A stretch of 32,711 nucleotides of DNA from Smithella sp. SCADC (GCA_000747625.2 JQDQ01000179.1:1-32711); one strand, 5' to 3'. Shown: positions 7,791 through 19,459, counted from the first letter of the stretch. Numbers and translations: made by a program. The notes: generated by a model not told the origin, from the sequence alone.

Positions 7791-10700
7791 ATGAGTAACA
7801 TCGGTAAAAAAGAACGCGAAACCCAAAACAGGATTATCAATCTTTTTCAAGATGAGTTGAACTACCGTTATTTGGGCAATTGGGAGGAACGGGAAAACAA
7901 CAGCAATGTTGAAGAAGAAATCCTGACCGCTTATCTCACCAGAAAAAAATACAGCCTCAACCTGATTAACAAAGCCCTTTATGCGTTCGGCAAGGCCGTC
8001 AACGATCAGAGCAAATCCCTCTATGATGCAAACAAAGCCGTTTATTCCCTACTGCGCTACGGCGTGAATGTGCAGCCGGAAACCGGACACAACAAGGAAA
8101 CCGTCTGGCTGATTGACTGGCAACATCCGCTGGAAAACGACTTTGCTATTGCCGAAGAAGTGACCATAAAAGGCATCCATAAAAAACGCCCGGACATTGT
8201 TTTGTATGTCAACGGCATTGCACTGGGTGTATTGGAACTCAAACGCAGCACGGTTTCCATCTCCGAAGGCATCCGCCAGAACCTGGACAACCAAAAACAT
8301 ATCTTCATCAAGCCGTTTTTCTCCACCGTTCAGTATGTCATGGCCGGAAATGATATTGAAGGAATCCGTTATGGAGCAATCGATCCTGATACAAATAAGG
8401 AAAAATACTTTTTAAAGTGGAAGGAAGTCAACGAAGAAATCAATAAGAATGACCATTACCTGCTGACGCTGACGAAACCTATACGTGACAGAGCGGCCAA
8501 ATACAATCATCCGCTGGATAAAAATATCGTGGAATTGCTCAATAAGGAACGCTTTATTGAATTGTTGCATGACTTTATCGTCTATGACCGGGGCATAAAA
8601 AAACTATGCCGGCACAACCAGTATTTCGGCACGAAAGCTGCGCAAGACCATATAAAACGCCAAGAAGGCGGCATCATCTGGCACACGCAGGGCAGCGGCA
8701 AGAGCCTGACGATGGTCTGGCTGACCAAATGGATACGGGAATACAATCCCAACGGCCGGGTGCTGATCATTACCGACCGTGAAGAATTGGATGAACAGAT
8801 TGAAAAGGTTTATAAAGGCATTTCGGAAAACATTTACCGCACTAAAAGCGGGAAGGATTTACTAAACAAACTCAACGACACTTCACCCTGGCTGATGTGT
8901 TCGCTGATACATAAATTCGGTGGCAAAGAAGAAGGGTATGTGGATGCCTATTTGCAGGAATTAAAAAGCAGCATCCCCACGGACTTTAAAGCCAAAGGCG
9001 ACATCTATGTGTTTCTGGATGAATGCCATCGCACCCAGTCCGGCAAACTGCATGACGCCATGAAATATTTCCTGCCAAATGCCTTATTCATCGGTTTTAC
9101 CGGTACGCCACTTTTGAAAACTGACAAACAAACGAGTTTTGAAATATTCGGAAAATTCATTCACACCTATAAATTTGATGAAGCCGTTGCCGACAAAGTT
9201 GTGCTGGATTTGCGCTATGAAGCCAGGGACATTGAGCAAAACATTACCTCTCTGGCCAAGATTGATGAATGGTTTGATTTAAAGACAAAAGGTCTGACGG
9301 AATTTGCTAAAACCGAACTCAAGCAGCAATGGGGAACGCTGAAAAAAGTTTTCAGTTCAAAATCGCGCCTGGAAAAAATCGTGATGGATATGATGATGGA
9401 CATGGCGAAAAAGGAACGCCTGCAAAACGGCAGAGGCAACGCCATGTTGATTTCAGACAGCATTTATAATGCCTGCCGTTACTATGAGCTGTTTAAAAAT
9501 GCGGGGCTGAATCATTGCGCCATCGTTACATCATTTGTTCCCACTTATACCGATATAAAAGGCGAAGAAACAGGCGAAGGTTATACGGAAAGATTAAAGC
9601 GCTTTGAGATTTATCAAGAAATGCTGGCGGAATATTTCAATGAAGCGCCTGACGAAGCCATCAAGAAAGTTGAACAGTTTGAAAAAGAGGTAAAAGCAAA
9701 ATTTGTTGACGAACCGGCGCAGATGAAATTGCTCATCGTGGTCAATAAACTGCTTACGGGATTTGATGCGCCGCCTGCCACTTATTTATACATCGACAAG
9801 AAAATGCAGGATCACGGGCTGTTTCAGGCGGTCTGCCGCGTCAACCGTTTGGACGGCGACGATAAGGATTACGGCTATATTATTGACTACATGGATTTAT
9901 TCGACAGTCTCAAAAACGCTTTTACAGATTACACCACCGGCGCTTTCGACGCTTATGAAAAAGCTGATGTGGAAGGTTTATTGAAAGACCGCCTGCAAAA
10001 AGGCAGGGAACGCCTGGATGATGCCCTGGAAGCCATCAGGACACTATGTGAAGATGTTGACCCGCCCAAAGACACTTTGGCGCACATTCGCTTTTTCTGC
10101 GGCAAGAATATGGAAAACCCTGACGATCTGAAAGACACGGAACCTAAAAGAGTTTCGTTATATAAACTCACCATTGCACTTATCCGCGCTTATGCCAACA
10201 TCGCCGATGAAATGAAAGAAGCAGGTTATACAGACAAAGAAACAGAACAAATCAAAGCCGACATTAAACATTTTGAAAACCTGCGCAAAGAAATCCAGTT
10301 GGCCAGCGGCGACTATATTGATTTGAAACAATTCGAACCGGCGATGCGGCATTTGATTGACAGCTACATCGGCGCGGAAGAAAGCCGCATGCTGGCAAAC
10401 TTCGACGATTTAAGCCTGGTGGAACTTTTAGTAGAAAAAGGCGAAGATGCCATCAAAGGTTTACCGGAAAATATAAAACGCAACAAGACTGCAATGGCGG
10501 AAACCATCGAAAATAACCTGCGCAAAGTCATCATCGAAGAAAGCCCCACAAACCCGATGTATTACGAGAAAATGAGTGTTCTTTTGAACGAACTCATCAA
10601 AATGAGGAAAGAAGAAACTCTGGAATACGAGAAGTATTTGCAGAAAATAATCGAGCTTTCTTGTAAAGTGAAAAAACCGAACACCGCAACCGAATATCCT

Positions 10701-10937
10701 TCGTCTTTGAATACAAAAGCCAAGAGAGCCTTGTTTGATAATCTGGGTAACAACGAAGCGCTGGCCAATGAGCTGGATGAAAAAATTATGAAAACAAAAA
10801 AAGACAGTTGGCGGGACAATATTCAGAAAACTAAAGCTGTTAAATATGTGATTGAAGAGGCGCTTAACCGGCATAGAGTTGAACACCCGACCCCTGAATA
10901 TGTTTTAAACATCGTCAGAAATCAGCGAGAATATTAA
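7791..10937 (+). CDS. hsdR: Type I restriction enzyme subunit HsdR
   Basis: HsdR is the ATP-driven translocase and nuclease of the type I complex. An N-terminal PD-(D/E)xK nuclease is visible as KRPDIVLYVNG with Asp135, then ELK at 149-151. Walker A is TQGSGKS (299-305), the DEAD-box-like motif II is DECH (410-413), followed by FTGTPLL (motif III), and later GFDAPPATYLYIDK and QAVCRVNRLD as motifs V-VI of the superfamily 2 helicase. The C-terminal about 250 residues are helical and charged, as expected for the region that docks on HsdM. At 1048 aa the length is normal and all key motifs are intact. It starts 18 bp after hsdS, and its TAA shares one base with the ATG of the next gene. Confidence 0.96.
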   Translation: MSNIGKKERETQNRIINLFQDELNYRYLGNWEERENNSNVEEEILTAYLTRKKYSLNLINKALYAFGKAVNDQSKSLYDANKAVYSLLRYGVNVQPETGHNKETVWLIDWQHPLENDFAIAEEVTIKGIHKKRPDIVLYVNGIALGVLELKRSTVSISEGIRQNLDNQKHIFIKPFFSTVQYVMAGNDIEGIRYGAIDPDTNKEKYFLKWKEVNEEINKNDHYLLTLTKPIRDRAAKYNHPLDKNIVELLNKERFIELLHDFIVYDRGIKKLCRHNQYFGTKAAQDHIKRQEGGIIWHTQGSGKSLTMVWLTKWIREYNPNGRVLIITDREELDEQIEKVYKGISENIYRTKSGKDLLNKLNDTSPWLMCSLIHKFGGKEEGYVDAYLQELKSSIPTDFKAKGDIYVFLDECHRTQSGKLHDAMKYFLPNALFIGFTGTPLLKTDKQTSFEIFGKFIHTYKFDEAVADKVVLDLRYEARDIEQNITSLAKIDEWFDLKTKGLTEFAKTELKQQWGTLKKVFSSKSRLEKIVMDMMMDMAKKERLQNGRGNAMLISDSIYNACRYYELFKNAGLNHCAIVTSFVPTYTDIKGEETGEGYTERLKRFEIYQEMLAEYFNEAPDEAIKKVEQFEKEVKAKFVDEPAQMKLLIVVNKLLTGFDAPPATYLYIDKKMQDHGLFQAVCRVNRLDGDDKDYGYIIDYMDLFDSLKNAFTDYTTGAFDAYEKADVEGLLKDRLQKGRERLDDALEAIRTLCEDVDPPKDTLAHIRFFCGKNMENPDDLKDTEPKRVSLYKLTIALIRAYANIADEMKEAGYTDKETEQIKADIKHFENLRKEIQLASGDYIDLKQFEPAMRHLIDSYIGAEESRMLANFDDLSLVELLVEKGEDAIKGLPENIKRNKTAMAETIENNLRKVIIEESPTNPMYYEKMSVLLNELIKMRKEETLEYEKYLQKIIELSCKVKKPNTATEYPSSLNTKAKRALFDNLGNNEALANELDEKIMKTKKDSWRDNIQKTKAVKYVIEEALNRHRVEHPTPEYVLNIVRNQREY

Positions 10938-11653
10938 TGGAACAACTGAATATCGGCAATATAAAGATAGATGTGGTTTGCAAAAACATCAAAAACATCC
11001 ATCTTGGTGTTTACCCGCCGACAGGAAGGGTAAGAATTGCCGCACCGCTGAATATGAACAAAGACGCCATTAGGCTTTTTGCCGTTTCCAAATTAGGGTG
11101 GATTAAAAGGCATCAACGTAGATTTGCAGAACAGGAAAGGATTTCTGCAAGAGAATACAAGCAAAGGGAAAGCCATTATTTCAGAGGCAGAAGATACTTG
11201 TTGCATATTGTTGAGAAAGAAGCGCCACCAAAGATTGTATTGAGAAACAAAACGCATATTGAACTTTATATGCGCCCAGGCGCATCCATAAAGAAGCGGC
11301 ACGAAATAATGACTGAATGGTATCGGCTGCAACTTAAAGAACAGATTCCTGCCATAATTCGTAAGTGGGAGAAGATCTTGCAGATAAAAATTAATGACTG
11401 GCAGGTAAAACAGATGAAAACAAAATGGGGTTCCTGCAATATAGAAAAGAAAAGGATTTGGATTAATCTTGAATTGGCAAAAAAACCTGAACGCTGTTTG
11501 GAATATATTATTGTGCACGAAATGATTCACTTCCGCGAACGACATCACAAAGATAAATTTCTTTTCTACATGGATAAATATCTGCCCAACTGGAAAAAAT
11601 TAAGAACGGAATTAAATAAATTTCCGGCAAGCCATGCGGAGTGGAATTATTAA
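10937..11653 (+). CDS. YgjP/SprT-like zinc metallopeptidase (DUF45, M48-like)
   Basis: A 238-aa protein with the YgjP-family layout: an N-terminal beta-rich part (IKIDVVCKNIKNIHLGVYPPTGRVRI), then KTKWGSCN, then the zinc site HEMIH (His194, Glu195, His198) and a likely third ligand in the nearby His203-His204 pair. The family is predicted to be a metal-dependent peptidase; its substrates are unknown. Genes of this kind are very often found directly after hsdR. Here the start shares one base with the hsdR stop (TAATG), so it is translationally coupled to hsdR and probably serves the restriction system or its turnover. Confidence 0.87.
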   Translation: MEQLNIGNIKIDVVCKNIKNIHLGVYPPTGRVRIAAPLNMNKDAIRLFAVSKLGWIKRHQRRFAEQERISAREYKQRESHYFRGRRYLLHIVEKEAPPKIVLRNKTHIELYMRPGASIKKRHEIMTEWYRLQLKEQIPAIIRKWEKILQIKINDWQVKQMKTKWGSCNIEKKRIWINLELAKKPERCLEYIIVHEMIHFRERHHKDKFLFYMDKYLPNWKKLRTELNKFPASHAEWNY

Positions 11654-11669
11654 CTGAAAAGAGGATATA

Positions 11670-12143
11670 ATGACACTGCTTAAAACAACGAGTGCAGATG
11701 CTTTCCTTGCCCAATACAAACGTCTCCTGTGCGCCATTGCAGCCAAACCGCTGAAGATCATAAATGACTACAGCGAGGCTCGCAAAGCGCTTTATAAGGA
11801 TGGCTTCAACAAATCCTTCGCTTTTGACTCGTCATACGAGGAATCGTTTGTCAATGCCGTAAAAAACGCAACATACGACATGTTCGTCTATGCCAAGAAA
11901 TACAGGAGTGGCTATGCACTCAAGGCCTCGGATGACACCTGGTTTTGCGTTAAGGCTCTGACAACTCCTCTGGAGGAGATGATTCCGGAGTGGTGCGTCA
12001 TTGACACGGCGGTGCTTCCCTCTTGCGGACTTATCGTTTGCGACGGCCTCATTGTGGACAGGCACGTATCCATTGGTCCGAACATGATCGCATCCATGAC
12101 GCAGGAACTGAAAACAGAAAGAAAAAGATGGCAACAGACATAA
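11670..12143 (+). CDS. Hypothetical protein of the hsd operon
   Basis: I do not recognise this 157-aa protein. It begins 16 bp after the peptidase gene with a good ribosome-binding site (AAGAGGATATA before ATG), so it probably belongs to the same transcript. It looks soluble, with no signal peptide or membrane segment. Two halves can be seen: an N-terminal helical and aromatic part (residues 1-80) and a hydrophobic strand-rich part (about 100-140, CVIDTAVLPSCGLIVCDGLIV). Three cysteines lie in the second half. The base composition matches the restriction genes. A function in the island is possible but nothing in the sequence names it. Confidence 0.65.
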   Translation: MTLLKTTSADAFLAQYKRLLCAIAAKPLKIINDYSEARKALYKDGFNKSFAFDSSYEESFVNAVKNATYDMFVYAKKYRSGYALKASDDTWFCVKALTTPLEEMIPEWCVIDTAVLPSCGLIVCDGLIVDRHVSIGPNMIASMTQELKTERKRWQQT

Positions 12144-12289
12144 TGTTGAATTTGTTATCTTTCGTTCAGTCGTGGTCACATGATACCTTGAAAATCCAAC
12201 ATGTCATGGAGGAATTTCAAGGTCTATCACGACAGTGGTCTGAAAAGTTAGATAAGACCGATCCGCGACATTTGAGTCATCAGGGGTGA
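12128..12289 (+). CDS. Small hypothetical protein (53 aa) at the end of the hsd operon
   Basis: An ATG at 12128 inside the end of the preceding gene opens a frame of 53 codons (MATDIMLNLLSFVQSWSHDT..), overlapping it by 16 nt in a different frame. The product is helical and mildly amphipathic. A purine-rich stretch (GAAAGAAAAAG) just upstream could serve as ribosome-binding site. The overlap resembles translational coupling, but the short length leaves open that this is chance. Confidence 0.35.
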   Translation: MATDIMLNLLSFVQSWSHDTLKIQHVMEEFQGLSRQWSEKLDKTDPRHLSHQG

Positions 12290-14446
<2,157 letters not shown>

Positions 14447-14458
14447 GGAGAATAAAAC

Positions 14459-14812
14459 ATGGTTGAAATAAGACGAACACCCGGTACGCGCCGCCGGAAA
14501 ATGGCGGATCATTTCACTGAGCAGGTGGCCAAAAAAGAAGCTCTGCGGCGGAAGGCGCTTCGGCACAAAGACGAGACTGTCTGGTTCGGTATGGGCATGT
14601 TCGGCATTGTCGGCTGGGCGGTAGCCATTCCCACTCTGGTCGGAATAGCCATTGGTCTTTGGATTGACCGCACCTGGCCCAGCCAGTACTCGTGGGCGCT
14701 GATGTTTCTTATTTTCGGAGTGCTTGTCGGATGTATTAACGCCGCCTATTGGGTGAGAAAAGTTCGCAGTAAAATTATCGAGGAAGATGAAGATGATGAA
14801 CTACAGTCTTGA
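14459..14812 (+). CDS. atpQ: N-ATPase accessory membrane protein AtpQ (AtpZ/AtpI-like)
   Basis: A 117-aa protein with a basic N-terminus, a charged helix to about residue 42, then two membrane segments (about 44-68, MGMFGIVGWAVAIPTLVGIA, and 75-98) and an acidic tail. This is the usual make-up of the AtpZ/AtpI-like protein encoded third in N-ATPase operons. Its role is not settled; AtpI proteins assist c-ring assembly or ion supply in other systems. It sits 12 bp after atpC and overlaps the start of atpR. Confidence 0.85.
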   Translation: MVEIRRTPGTRRRKMADHFTEQVAKKEALRRKALRHKDETVWFGMGMFGIVGWAVAIPTLVGIAIGLWIDRTWPSQYSWALMFLIFGVLVGCINAAYWVRKVRSKIIEEDEDDELQS

Positions 14813-15107
14813 TGCGGCTTTGATATTTACATTGATCACGGCTTTTATCGCGGGGCTGTTCTTTGGAGCGTTTTATTTCATAGCGCTTTGGCAGACAGTG
14901 CAGCGGTTGCCGTCCGCGAAAAGCCCCGCGCGTCTGATGCTGACCAGTTTTATTTTACGAATGGCGGTTGTACTGTCTGGATTTTATCTAGTGATGGGTG
15001 GAGGACATTGGGAGCGTCTAGCCTCGGCCATGCTGGGTTTTATTATTATAAGGAAGATTTTAACATATCGTCTGGGACCGCAAAACGCTGTGGAAACGGC
15101 TCACTGA
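14787..15107 (+). CDS. atpR: N-ATPase subunit AtpR
   Basis: A 106-aa protein of mostly membrane segments (about 8-32, 46-66 and 73-88), matching the three-helix AtpR proteins found only in N-ATPase operons. Arginines at the start of the second helix (FILRMAVVLSGFYL) and near RK at the end of the third are of the kind proposed to contact the c-subunit carboxylates; that role is a published prediction, not something shown here. It overlaps atpQ by 26 nt; alternative Met starts lie at 14793 and 14796. Presence of atpQ and atpR is what defines this operon as N-type. Confidence 0.87.
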   Translation: MKMMNYSLDAALIFTLITAFIAGLFFGAFYFIALWQTVQRLPSAKSPARLMLTSFILRMAVVLSGFYLVMGGGHWERLASAMLGFIIIRKILTYRLGPQNAVETAH

Positions 15108-15150
15108 ATAAACACGGCGGATAATAAAAGCCGCCAACTGAGGATTCGAT

Positions 15151-15882
15151 ATGGAAATTGTATCTCTCAATCAGATCAGTCCGGATCAGGTAATTATCTG
15201 GAGTTGGGGATTCATCACGCTGAACGTGACGATTCTCTATACCTGGCTCGTCATGGCGATTCTACTGGTCATTTCCTGGCTGGCTACCCGCAACCTTTCT
15301 TCGGAAATGAATGTGTCCAGATGGCAGCATTTTTTGGAAGTCATTATCTCTGTCGTCCGCGGTGAAATATCCGAGATGACGAAAAAAGGAGCGGATAATT
15401 ACGTTCCCCTTATCGGGACGCTCTTCTTATTCATCTGCACTTCCAACGTGCTGGTTATCGTGCCGGGATTTGTCGCGCCGACATCTTCCATTACTACTAC
15501 CGCTTCTCTGGCGCTATGTGTATTCATCGCTGTTCCTTATTACGGCATTTCGCGCAATGGTCTTTTCCATTATTTGAAGGAATATTTTCAGCCTAATTTC
15601 ATATTTTTCCCTTTCCACGTAATGGGGGAACTATCCCGGACTCTCGCTCTGACGGTTCGGCTTTTCGGCAACATTATGAGCCATGAAAAAGTCATCGGTA
15701 TTCTGCTGGCCGTCACTCCGCTTTTGTTTCCGGTTGTTATGCAGGCGCTGGGGCTCTTAATCGGCGTAATTCAGGCTTATATTTTCGCGATTCTTTCCAT
15801 GGTTTATATCGCGTCAGCTCTGGCGGAAGATGAACATCATGCTCATGTTGAAGTAAAACAACAAAGCGTTACAACAGTTTAA
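15151..15882 (+). CDS. atpB: N-ATPase Fo subunit a
   Basis: Subunit a forms the ion half-channels against the c-ring. The 243-aa protein has about five or six membrane segments and the diagnostic helix GELSRTLALTVRLFGNIMSHE, with the essential Arg at 170. Further conserved pieces are GTLFLFICTSNVL and the C-terminal GVIQAYIFAILSMVYI with its Gln. The final residues are His- and charge-rich. It lies 43 bp after atpR with the ribosome-binding site CTGAGGATTCG. Confidence 0.95.
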   Translation: MEIVSLNQISPDQVIIWSWGFITLNVTILYTWLVMAILLVISWLATRNLSSEMNVSRWQHFLEVIISVVRGEISEMTKKGADNYVPLIGTLFLFICTSNVLVIVPGFVAPTSSITTTASLALCVFIAVPYYGISRNGLFHYLKEYFQPNFIFFPFHVMGELSRTLALTVRLFGNIMSHEKVIGILLAVTPLLFPVVMQALGLLIGVIQAYIFAILSMVYIASALAEDEHHAHVEVKQQSVTTV

Positions 15883-15909
15883 AAAACTTTTTATAAAGGA
15901 GGAGTTTTT

Positions 15910-16185
15910 ATGGATAGTGTAAGCATCGTCGCGTTGGCATCAATATTCGCCGCGGGATTGGCAATGGGGATCGGATCTATCGGACCAGCTCTGGGCATGG
16001 GACAGGCCATCGCGCAGGCTTTGGCCGCTATCGCGCAGCAGCCGGATGAAAGAAATTCTCTGACCCGGACGCTTTTTGTCGGACTGGCCATGATTGAATC
16101 TATCGCTATTTACTGCTTCGTTATTTCCATGATTTTGATCTTTGCCAATCCTTTCTGGGGTCACTTTGTAAAGGCAGGGGGATAA
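15910..16185 (+). CDS. atpE: N-ATPase Fo subunit c
   Basis: A 91-aa two-helix hairpin forming the rotor ring. Helix 1 (about 5-42) contains the GxGxxGPALGxG packing motif; the polar loop is QQPDE (43-47); helix 2 (about 50-80) carries the ion-binding Glu63 in AMIESIAIYCF. Compared with the Na+-binding c subunit of Ilyobacter tartaricus, the residues matching Glu65, Ser66 and Tyr70 are kept (Glu63, Ser64, Tyr68), but Gln32 corresponds to Met30 and Thr67 to Ile65. The Na+ site is therefore incomplete. A strong ribosome-binding site (AAAGGAGGAG) precedes it, as expected for the multi-copy subunit. Confidence 0.96.
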   Translation: MDSVSIVALASIFAAGLAMGIGSIGPALGMGQAIAQALAAIAQQPDERNSLTRTLFVGLAMIESIAIYCFVISMILIFANPFWGHFVKAGG

Positions 16186-16188
16186 TTT

Positions 16189-16959
16189 ATGCATATCGAC
16201 TGGTTTGTTTTATTTTGCCAGATCTTCAATTTTCTTTTGCTTGTCTATCTGCTGAAGCGATTTCTTTTCGGGCGGATTATCAAAGCGATGGACGATAGAG
16301 AAGCGAAGATTGCCGCGCGGTTTGCCGAAGCCGAAGAGTTGAAAGTCAAGGCAACCGAGGCTGCCGGGCTTTATGAAAAGCGCAACCAGTTGCTCAACGA
16401 AGCAAAAGAAAAGATGCTCAATGAGGCGACAATGGCCGCTGATGCCAAACGCAAGGAGCTGATGGAAAAAGTACGCGTGGAAGTTGATCAGGTCAAGGCG
16501 CGCTGGCAGGATATGCTGGTTCGCGAACACGACGCTTTTTTCTATGATTTGCGCCAGCGCGCCGCCAAGCAATTATATGCCACGGCGCGTAAGGCCTTGA
16601 GCGATCTGGCGGACGCCGATCTGGAGGAACGGATTGTGGATGAATTCATCCGCCGGGTTAAAGCCCTCGATGAAGAAAAAAGCATTCAAATGCGCAATGC
16701 CATTAGAGGTGGCGGCAATAAAGTTATCATCCAGAGCGCTTTCAGCATTTCCGCGTCCCGGCAGGCGCAAATTGAAGAGGTTCTGAAAAAGCAGATAACC
16801 AACGGTTTTACTCTGCGGTATATGAGGCAGCCGGAGATTGTGTCGGGCATTGAATTGCGGGTGAATGGACATAAGATCGCCTGGAGTCTCAATGAGTATC
16901 TGGAGACGCTGGTGGAAAGTTTAACGGAAACGCTCCAGAAAGAGGCACACGCGGCATGA
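16189..16959 (+). CDS. atpF: N-ATPase Fo subunit b with delta-like C-terminus
   Basis: Subunit b is the peripheral stalk. One membrane helix (about 4-26, [19 protein letters not shown]) is followed by a long charged coiled coil (30-150) typical of b. At 256 aa it is much longer than a standard b subunit of about 160. Residues from about 180 to the end ([14 protein letters not shown].., then [20 protein letters not shown]) resemble the C-terminal domain of the delta/OSCP subunit, whose P-x-x-xGGI-x-(I/L)-x-(I/V)-G phrase they echo. N-ATPase operons have no separate delta gene, so this tail probably replaces it. It begins 3 bp after atpE. Confidence 0.92.
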   Translation: MHIDWFVLFCQIFNFLLLVYLLKRFLFGRIIKAMDDREAKIAARFAEAEELKVKATEAAGLYEKRNQLLNEAKEKMLNEATMAADAKRKELMEKVRVEVDQVKARWQDMLVREHDAFFYDLRQRAAKQLYATARKALSDLADADLEERIVDEFIRRVKALDEEKSIQMRNAIRGGGNKVIIQSAFSISASRQAQIEEVLKKQITNGFTLRYMRQPEIVSGIELRVNGHKIAWSLNEYLETLVESLTETLQKEAHAA

Positions 16960-16984
16960 AGATAATAATGTCAGGAGGCGAAGA

Positions 16985-18553
16985 ATGAATCAAGAGTCTA
17001 GCCCATTGGAAAGTAAGGAATTAAAAACTTTTCTGGACGATACATTTGATACCATGGAAAAGGTTCTGGACGAGCAGAATCCTGAACTGAGACAATTAGA
17101 AATCGGCACGGTGCAATTTGTCGGACGCGATATTGCCAGGGTCGGGGGTCTGCCGCATATCCGCGCGGAAGAACTGGTTCGCTTTGCAGGAAACTATATG
17201 GGCCTTGTTTTTAATATAGACCTGACGGAAATCGGCGTCATCCTTCTGGACCCCAGTGAAAACCTGCAGGTAGGATCGGAGGTGCACCGCACCAAGCGTG
17301 TTCTGGATGTGCCGGTGGGAGACGGGCTTCTGGGACGGGTGGTCGATCCCCTCGGGCGTCCGCTTGATGGTTTGGGCGAGGTCAATACAGTCATGCGCCT
17401 TCCGGTGGAAAGACCGGCGCCGGCGGTTATGGATCGTTCACCGGTGACAGTTCCTCTGCAGACCGGCCTGAAGGTGGTTGACGCGCTTATTCCCATTGGA
17501 CGCGGCCAGCGCGAACTTATCTTAGGCGACAGAATGACCGGCAAAACGGCTATTGCCGTGGATACGATCATTAATCAGAAAGAAACGGGAATTATCTCCA
17601 TTTATTGCGCCGTCGGCAAGAAAAGCGCCGATGTCGCCAAGGTTATCGCCGATCTGCGCGATCACGGCGTCATGGGATCATGTATTGTCGTCGTGGCCAC
17701 CGGTGAAGACACGCCGGGCCTGCAGTTTATCGCGCCTTACGCAGCAACGAGCATGGGAGAGTATTTTGTTGAGCAGGGACGTGATGTTCTGATCATCTAT
17801 GATGATCTGACATCGCATGCCCGTGCCTACAGGGAAGTGTCGCTGCTCTTAAGGCGGCCGCCCGGACGCGAAGCCTTCCCCGGAGATATATTTTATATTC
17901 ACTCGCGTCTGCTGGAACGTTCCACACATATGCGGCCGGAATTGGGCGGCGGGTCTCTCACATCTCTGCCCATTGTGGAAACGGAAGCGCAGGACATGTC
18001 GTCTTACATTCCGACTAATCTGATTTCCATTACAGACGGTCAGATTTACCTGTCGCCGGTTCTTTTCAGCAAAGGTATTCTACCGGCAGTGGATGTCGGT
18101 AAATCAGTTTCCCGCGTTGGCGGCAAGACGCAGTTGCCCGCCTACCGGTCAGTAGCAGGCGACTTGCGCCTGTCCTACTCGCAATTTGAAGAGCTGGAAT
18201 CATTCTCGCGTTTCGGCACCAGGCTGGACGAAAGCACGAAGCGGATACTGGAGAGAGGATGGCGTGTGCGTGAAATTCTCAAACAGGGTCAGTACAAACC
18301 TCTGCGCGCCTCCGAACAGATCGCCTCTTTGCTTTCCGTGACCGGTGGAGCGCTGGATAAGGTGCCGGCAGAAAATGTCCGCGAAGTGGAGAATCACCTG
18401 TTGCAAACCGTCAATGAACAATTGCCGGAATTGTGCGGGCGCATTGAAGCCGGCAAAAAACTGGAAATGGCTGATCGCGACAGCATTATGAATAAAATCA
18501 AACCGGCCATAGCGCCGTTCGAAGAGGCTGAGGAAGCAAATGCAAACAACTGA
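16985..18553 (+). CDS. atpA: N-ATPase alpha subunit
   Basis: The regulatory nucleotide-binding F1 subunit, 522 aa. P-loop GDRMTGKT (181-188), the [15 protein letters not shown] approach strand, the [29 protein letters not shown] block with the arginine-rich catalytic face, and the ALPHA signature [27 protein letters not shown] region are all present. The N-terminal 35 residues are acidic and slightly longer than in ordinary alpha. It has a good ribosome-binding site (CAGGAGGCG). Its end overlaps atpG by 14 nt. Confidence 0.96.
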   Translation: MNQESSPLESKELKTFLDDTFDTMEKVLDEQNPELRQLEIGTVQFVGRDIARVGGLPHIRAEELVRFAGNYMGLVFNIDLTEIGVILLDPSENLQVGSEVHRTKRVLDVPVGDGLLGRVVDPLGRPLDGLGEVNTVMRLPVERPAPAVMDRSPVTVPLQTGLKVVDALIPIGRGQRELILGDRMTGKTAIAVDTIINQKETGIISIYCAVGKKSADVAKVIADLRDHGVMGSCIVVVATGEDTPGLQFIAPYAATSMGEYFVEQGRDVLIIYDDLTSHARAYREVSLLLRRPPGREAFPGDIFYIHSRLLERSTHMRPELGGGSLTSLPIVETEAQDMSSYIPTNLISITDGQIYLSPVLFSKGILPAVDVGKSVSRVGGKTQLPAYRSVAGDLRLSYSQFEELESFSRFGTRLDESTKRILERGWRVREILKQGQYKPLRASEQIASLLSVTGGALDKVPAENVREVENHLLQTVNEQLPELCGRIEAGKKLEMADRDSIMNKIKPAIAPFEEAEEANANN

Positions 18554-19418
18554 ATCCCTGAAAAGAAGGATTAAAAGCGCAGGCGATCTTTTATCGGTGG
18601 TCAAAACGATGAAAGCTCTGGCCGCCGTGAGTATCCGGCAATATCAAAAGGCGGTGGAGTCTCTTGAAGACTATAACCGGGCCGTAGAGATGGGACTGCA
18701 AATTGTGCTCAAGGAACGCATGGGAGCTATGATGCAAAGCAAAGACGCGGTTGTTAAGCGTATGGGCGCGATAGTTTTCGGTTCCGATCAGGGTTTGTGC
18801 GGACAACTCAACGAACAGATTTCCGTTTTTGCTCTGGATAACATCAAAGAAGCAGGTGTGAAAAAAGAAAACCGCAAGGTGCTGGCGGTGGGTGCGCGCG
18901 TGGCCGATTATGTTGAGGATGCCGGACAACCTATCGATGAATTACTGGCGACTCCCAGTTCCACGGCGGGCATAACACCGCTGGTTCAGGAAATCATTAT
19001 GATTATTGAAGAGTGGCATTTTAAGCAGAATGTTGATCATTTTATGCTGTTCTACAACGATTATATCAGCGGCTCCAACTATCGTCCTTACAAGGTTCAA
19101 CTCCTGCCTGTAAATCGCGATTGGCTTAAAGAAATAGCCCGCAAAAAATGGGATTCCAAGAGCTTGCCCATTTACCGTATGGACGGCGATAAAATTTTTT
19201 CTTCGCTGATCAGAGAGTATCTTTTCGTTTCGCTTTACCGTGCGTTTGCCGAATCACTGGCCAGCGAGAATGCCAGTCGCCTGGCTTCGATGCAGAACGC
19301 GGAAAAGAATATCGAAGAACAAATGATGGATCTGCACGTGCAGTTTCACCGTACGCGTCAGATGACAATTACCGAAGAACTGCTGGATATTGTTGCCGGT
19401 TTTGAGGCATTGAGTTAA
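18540..19418 (+). CDS. atpG: N-ATPase gamma subunit
   Basis: The rotating central shaft, 292 aa. The N-terminal helix ([23 protein letters not shown]) is the conserved gamma start, in which ordinary gammas have I..T.KIT.AM.MVA; the C-terminal helix ([33 protein letters not shown]) is the other half of the coiled coil. The middle carries FGSDQGLCG, close to the family SDRGLCG. The 14-nt overlap with atpA suggests translational coupling. It closes the atpDCQRBEFAG operon; no delta gene is present. Confidence 0.94.
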   Translation: MQTTESLKRRIKSAGDLLSVVKTMKALAAVSIRQYQKAVESLEDYNRAVEMGLQIVLKERMGAMMQSKDAVVKRMGAIVFGSDQGLCGQLNEQISVFALDNIKEAGVKKENRKVLAVGARVADYVEDAGQPIDELLATPSSTAGITPLVQEIIMIIEEWHFKQNVDHFMLFYNDYISGSNYRPYKVQLLPVNRDWLKEIARKKWDSKSLPIYRMDGDKIFSSLIREYLFVSLYRAFAESLASENASRLASMQNAEKNIEEQMMDLHVQFHRTRQMTITEELLDIVAGFEALS

Positions 19419-19459
19419 CAAATGAAAAGCTATTGTCGACAAGAAGGAAGGTGATTATT

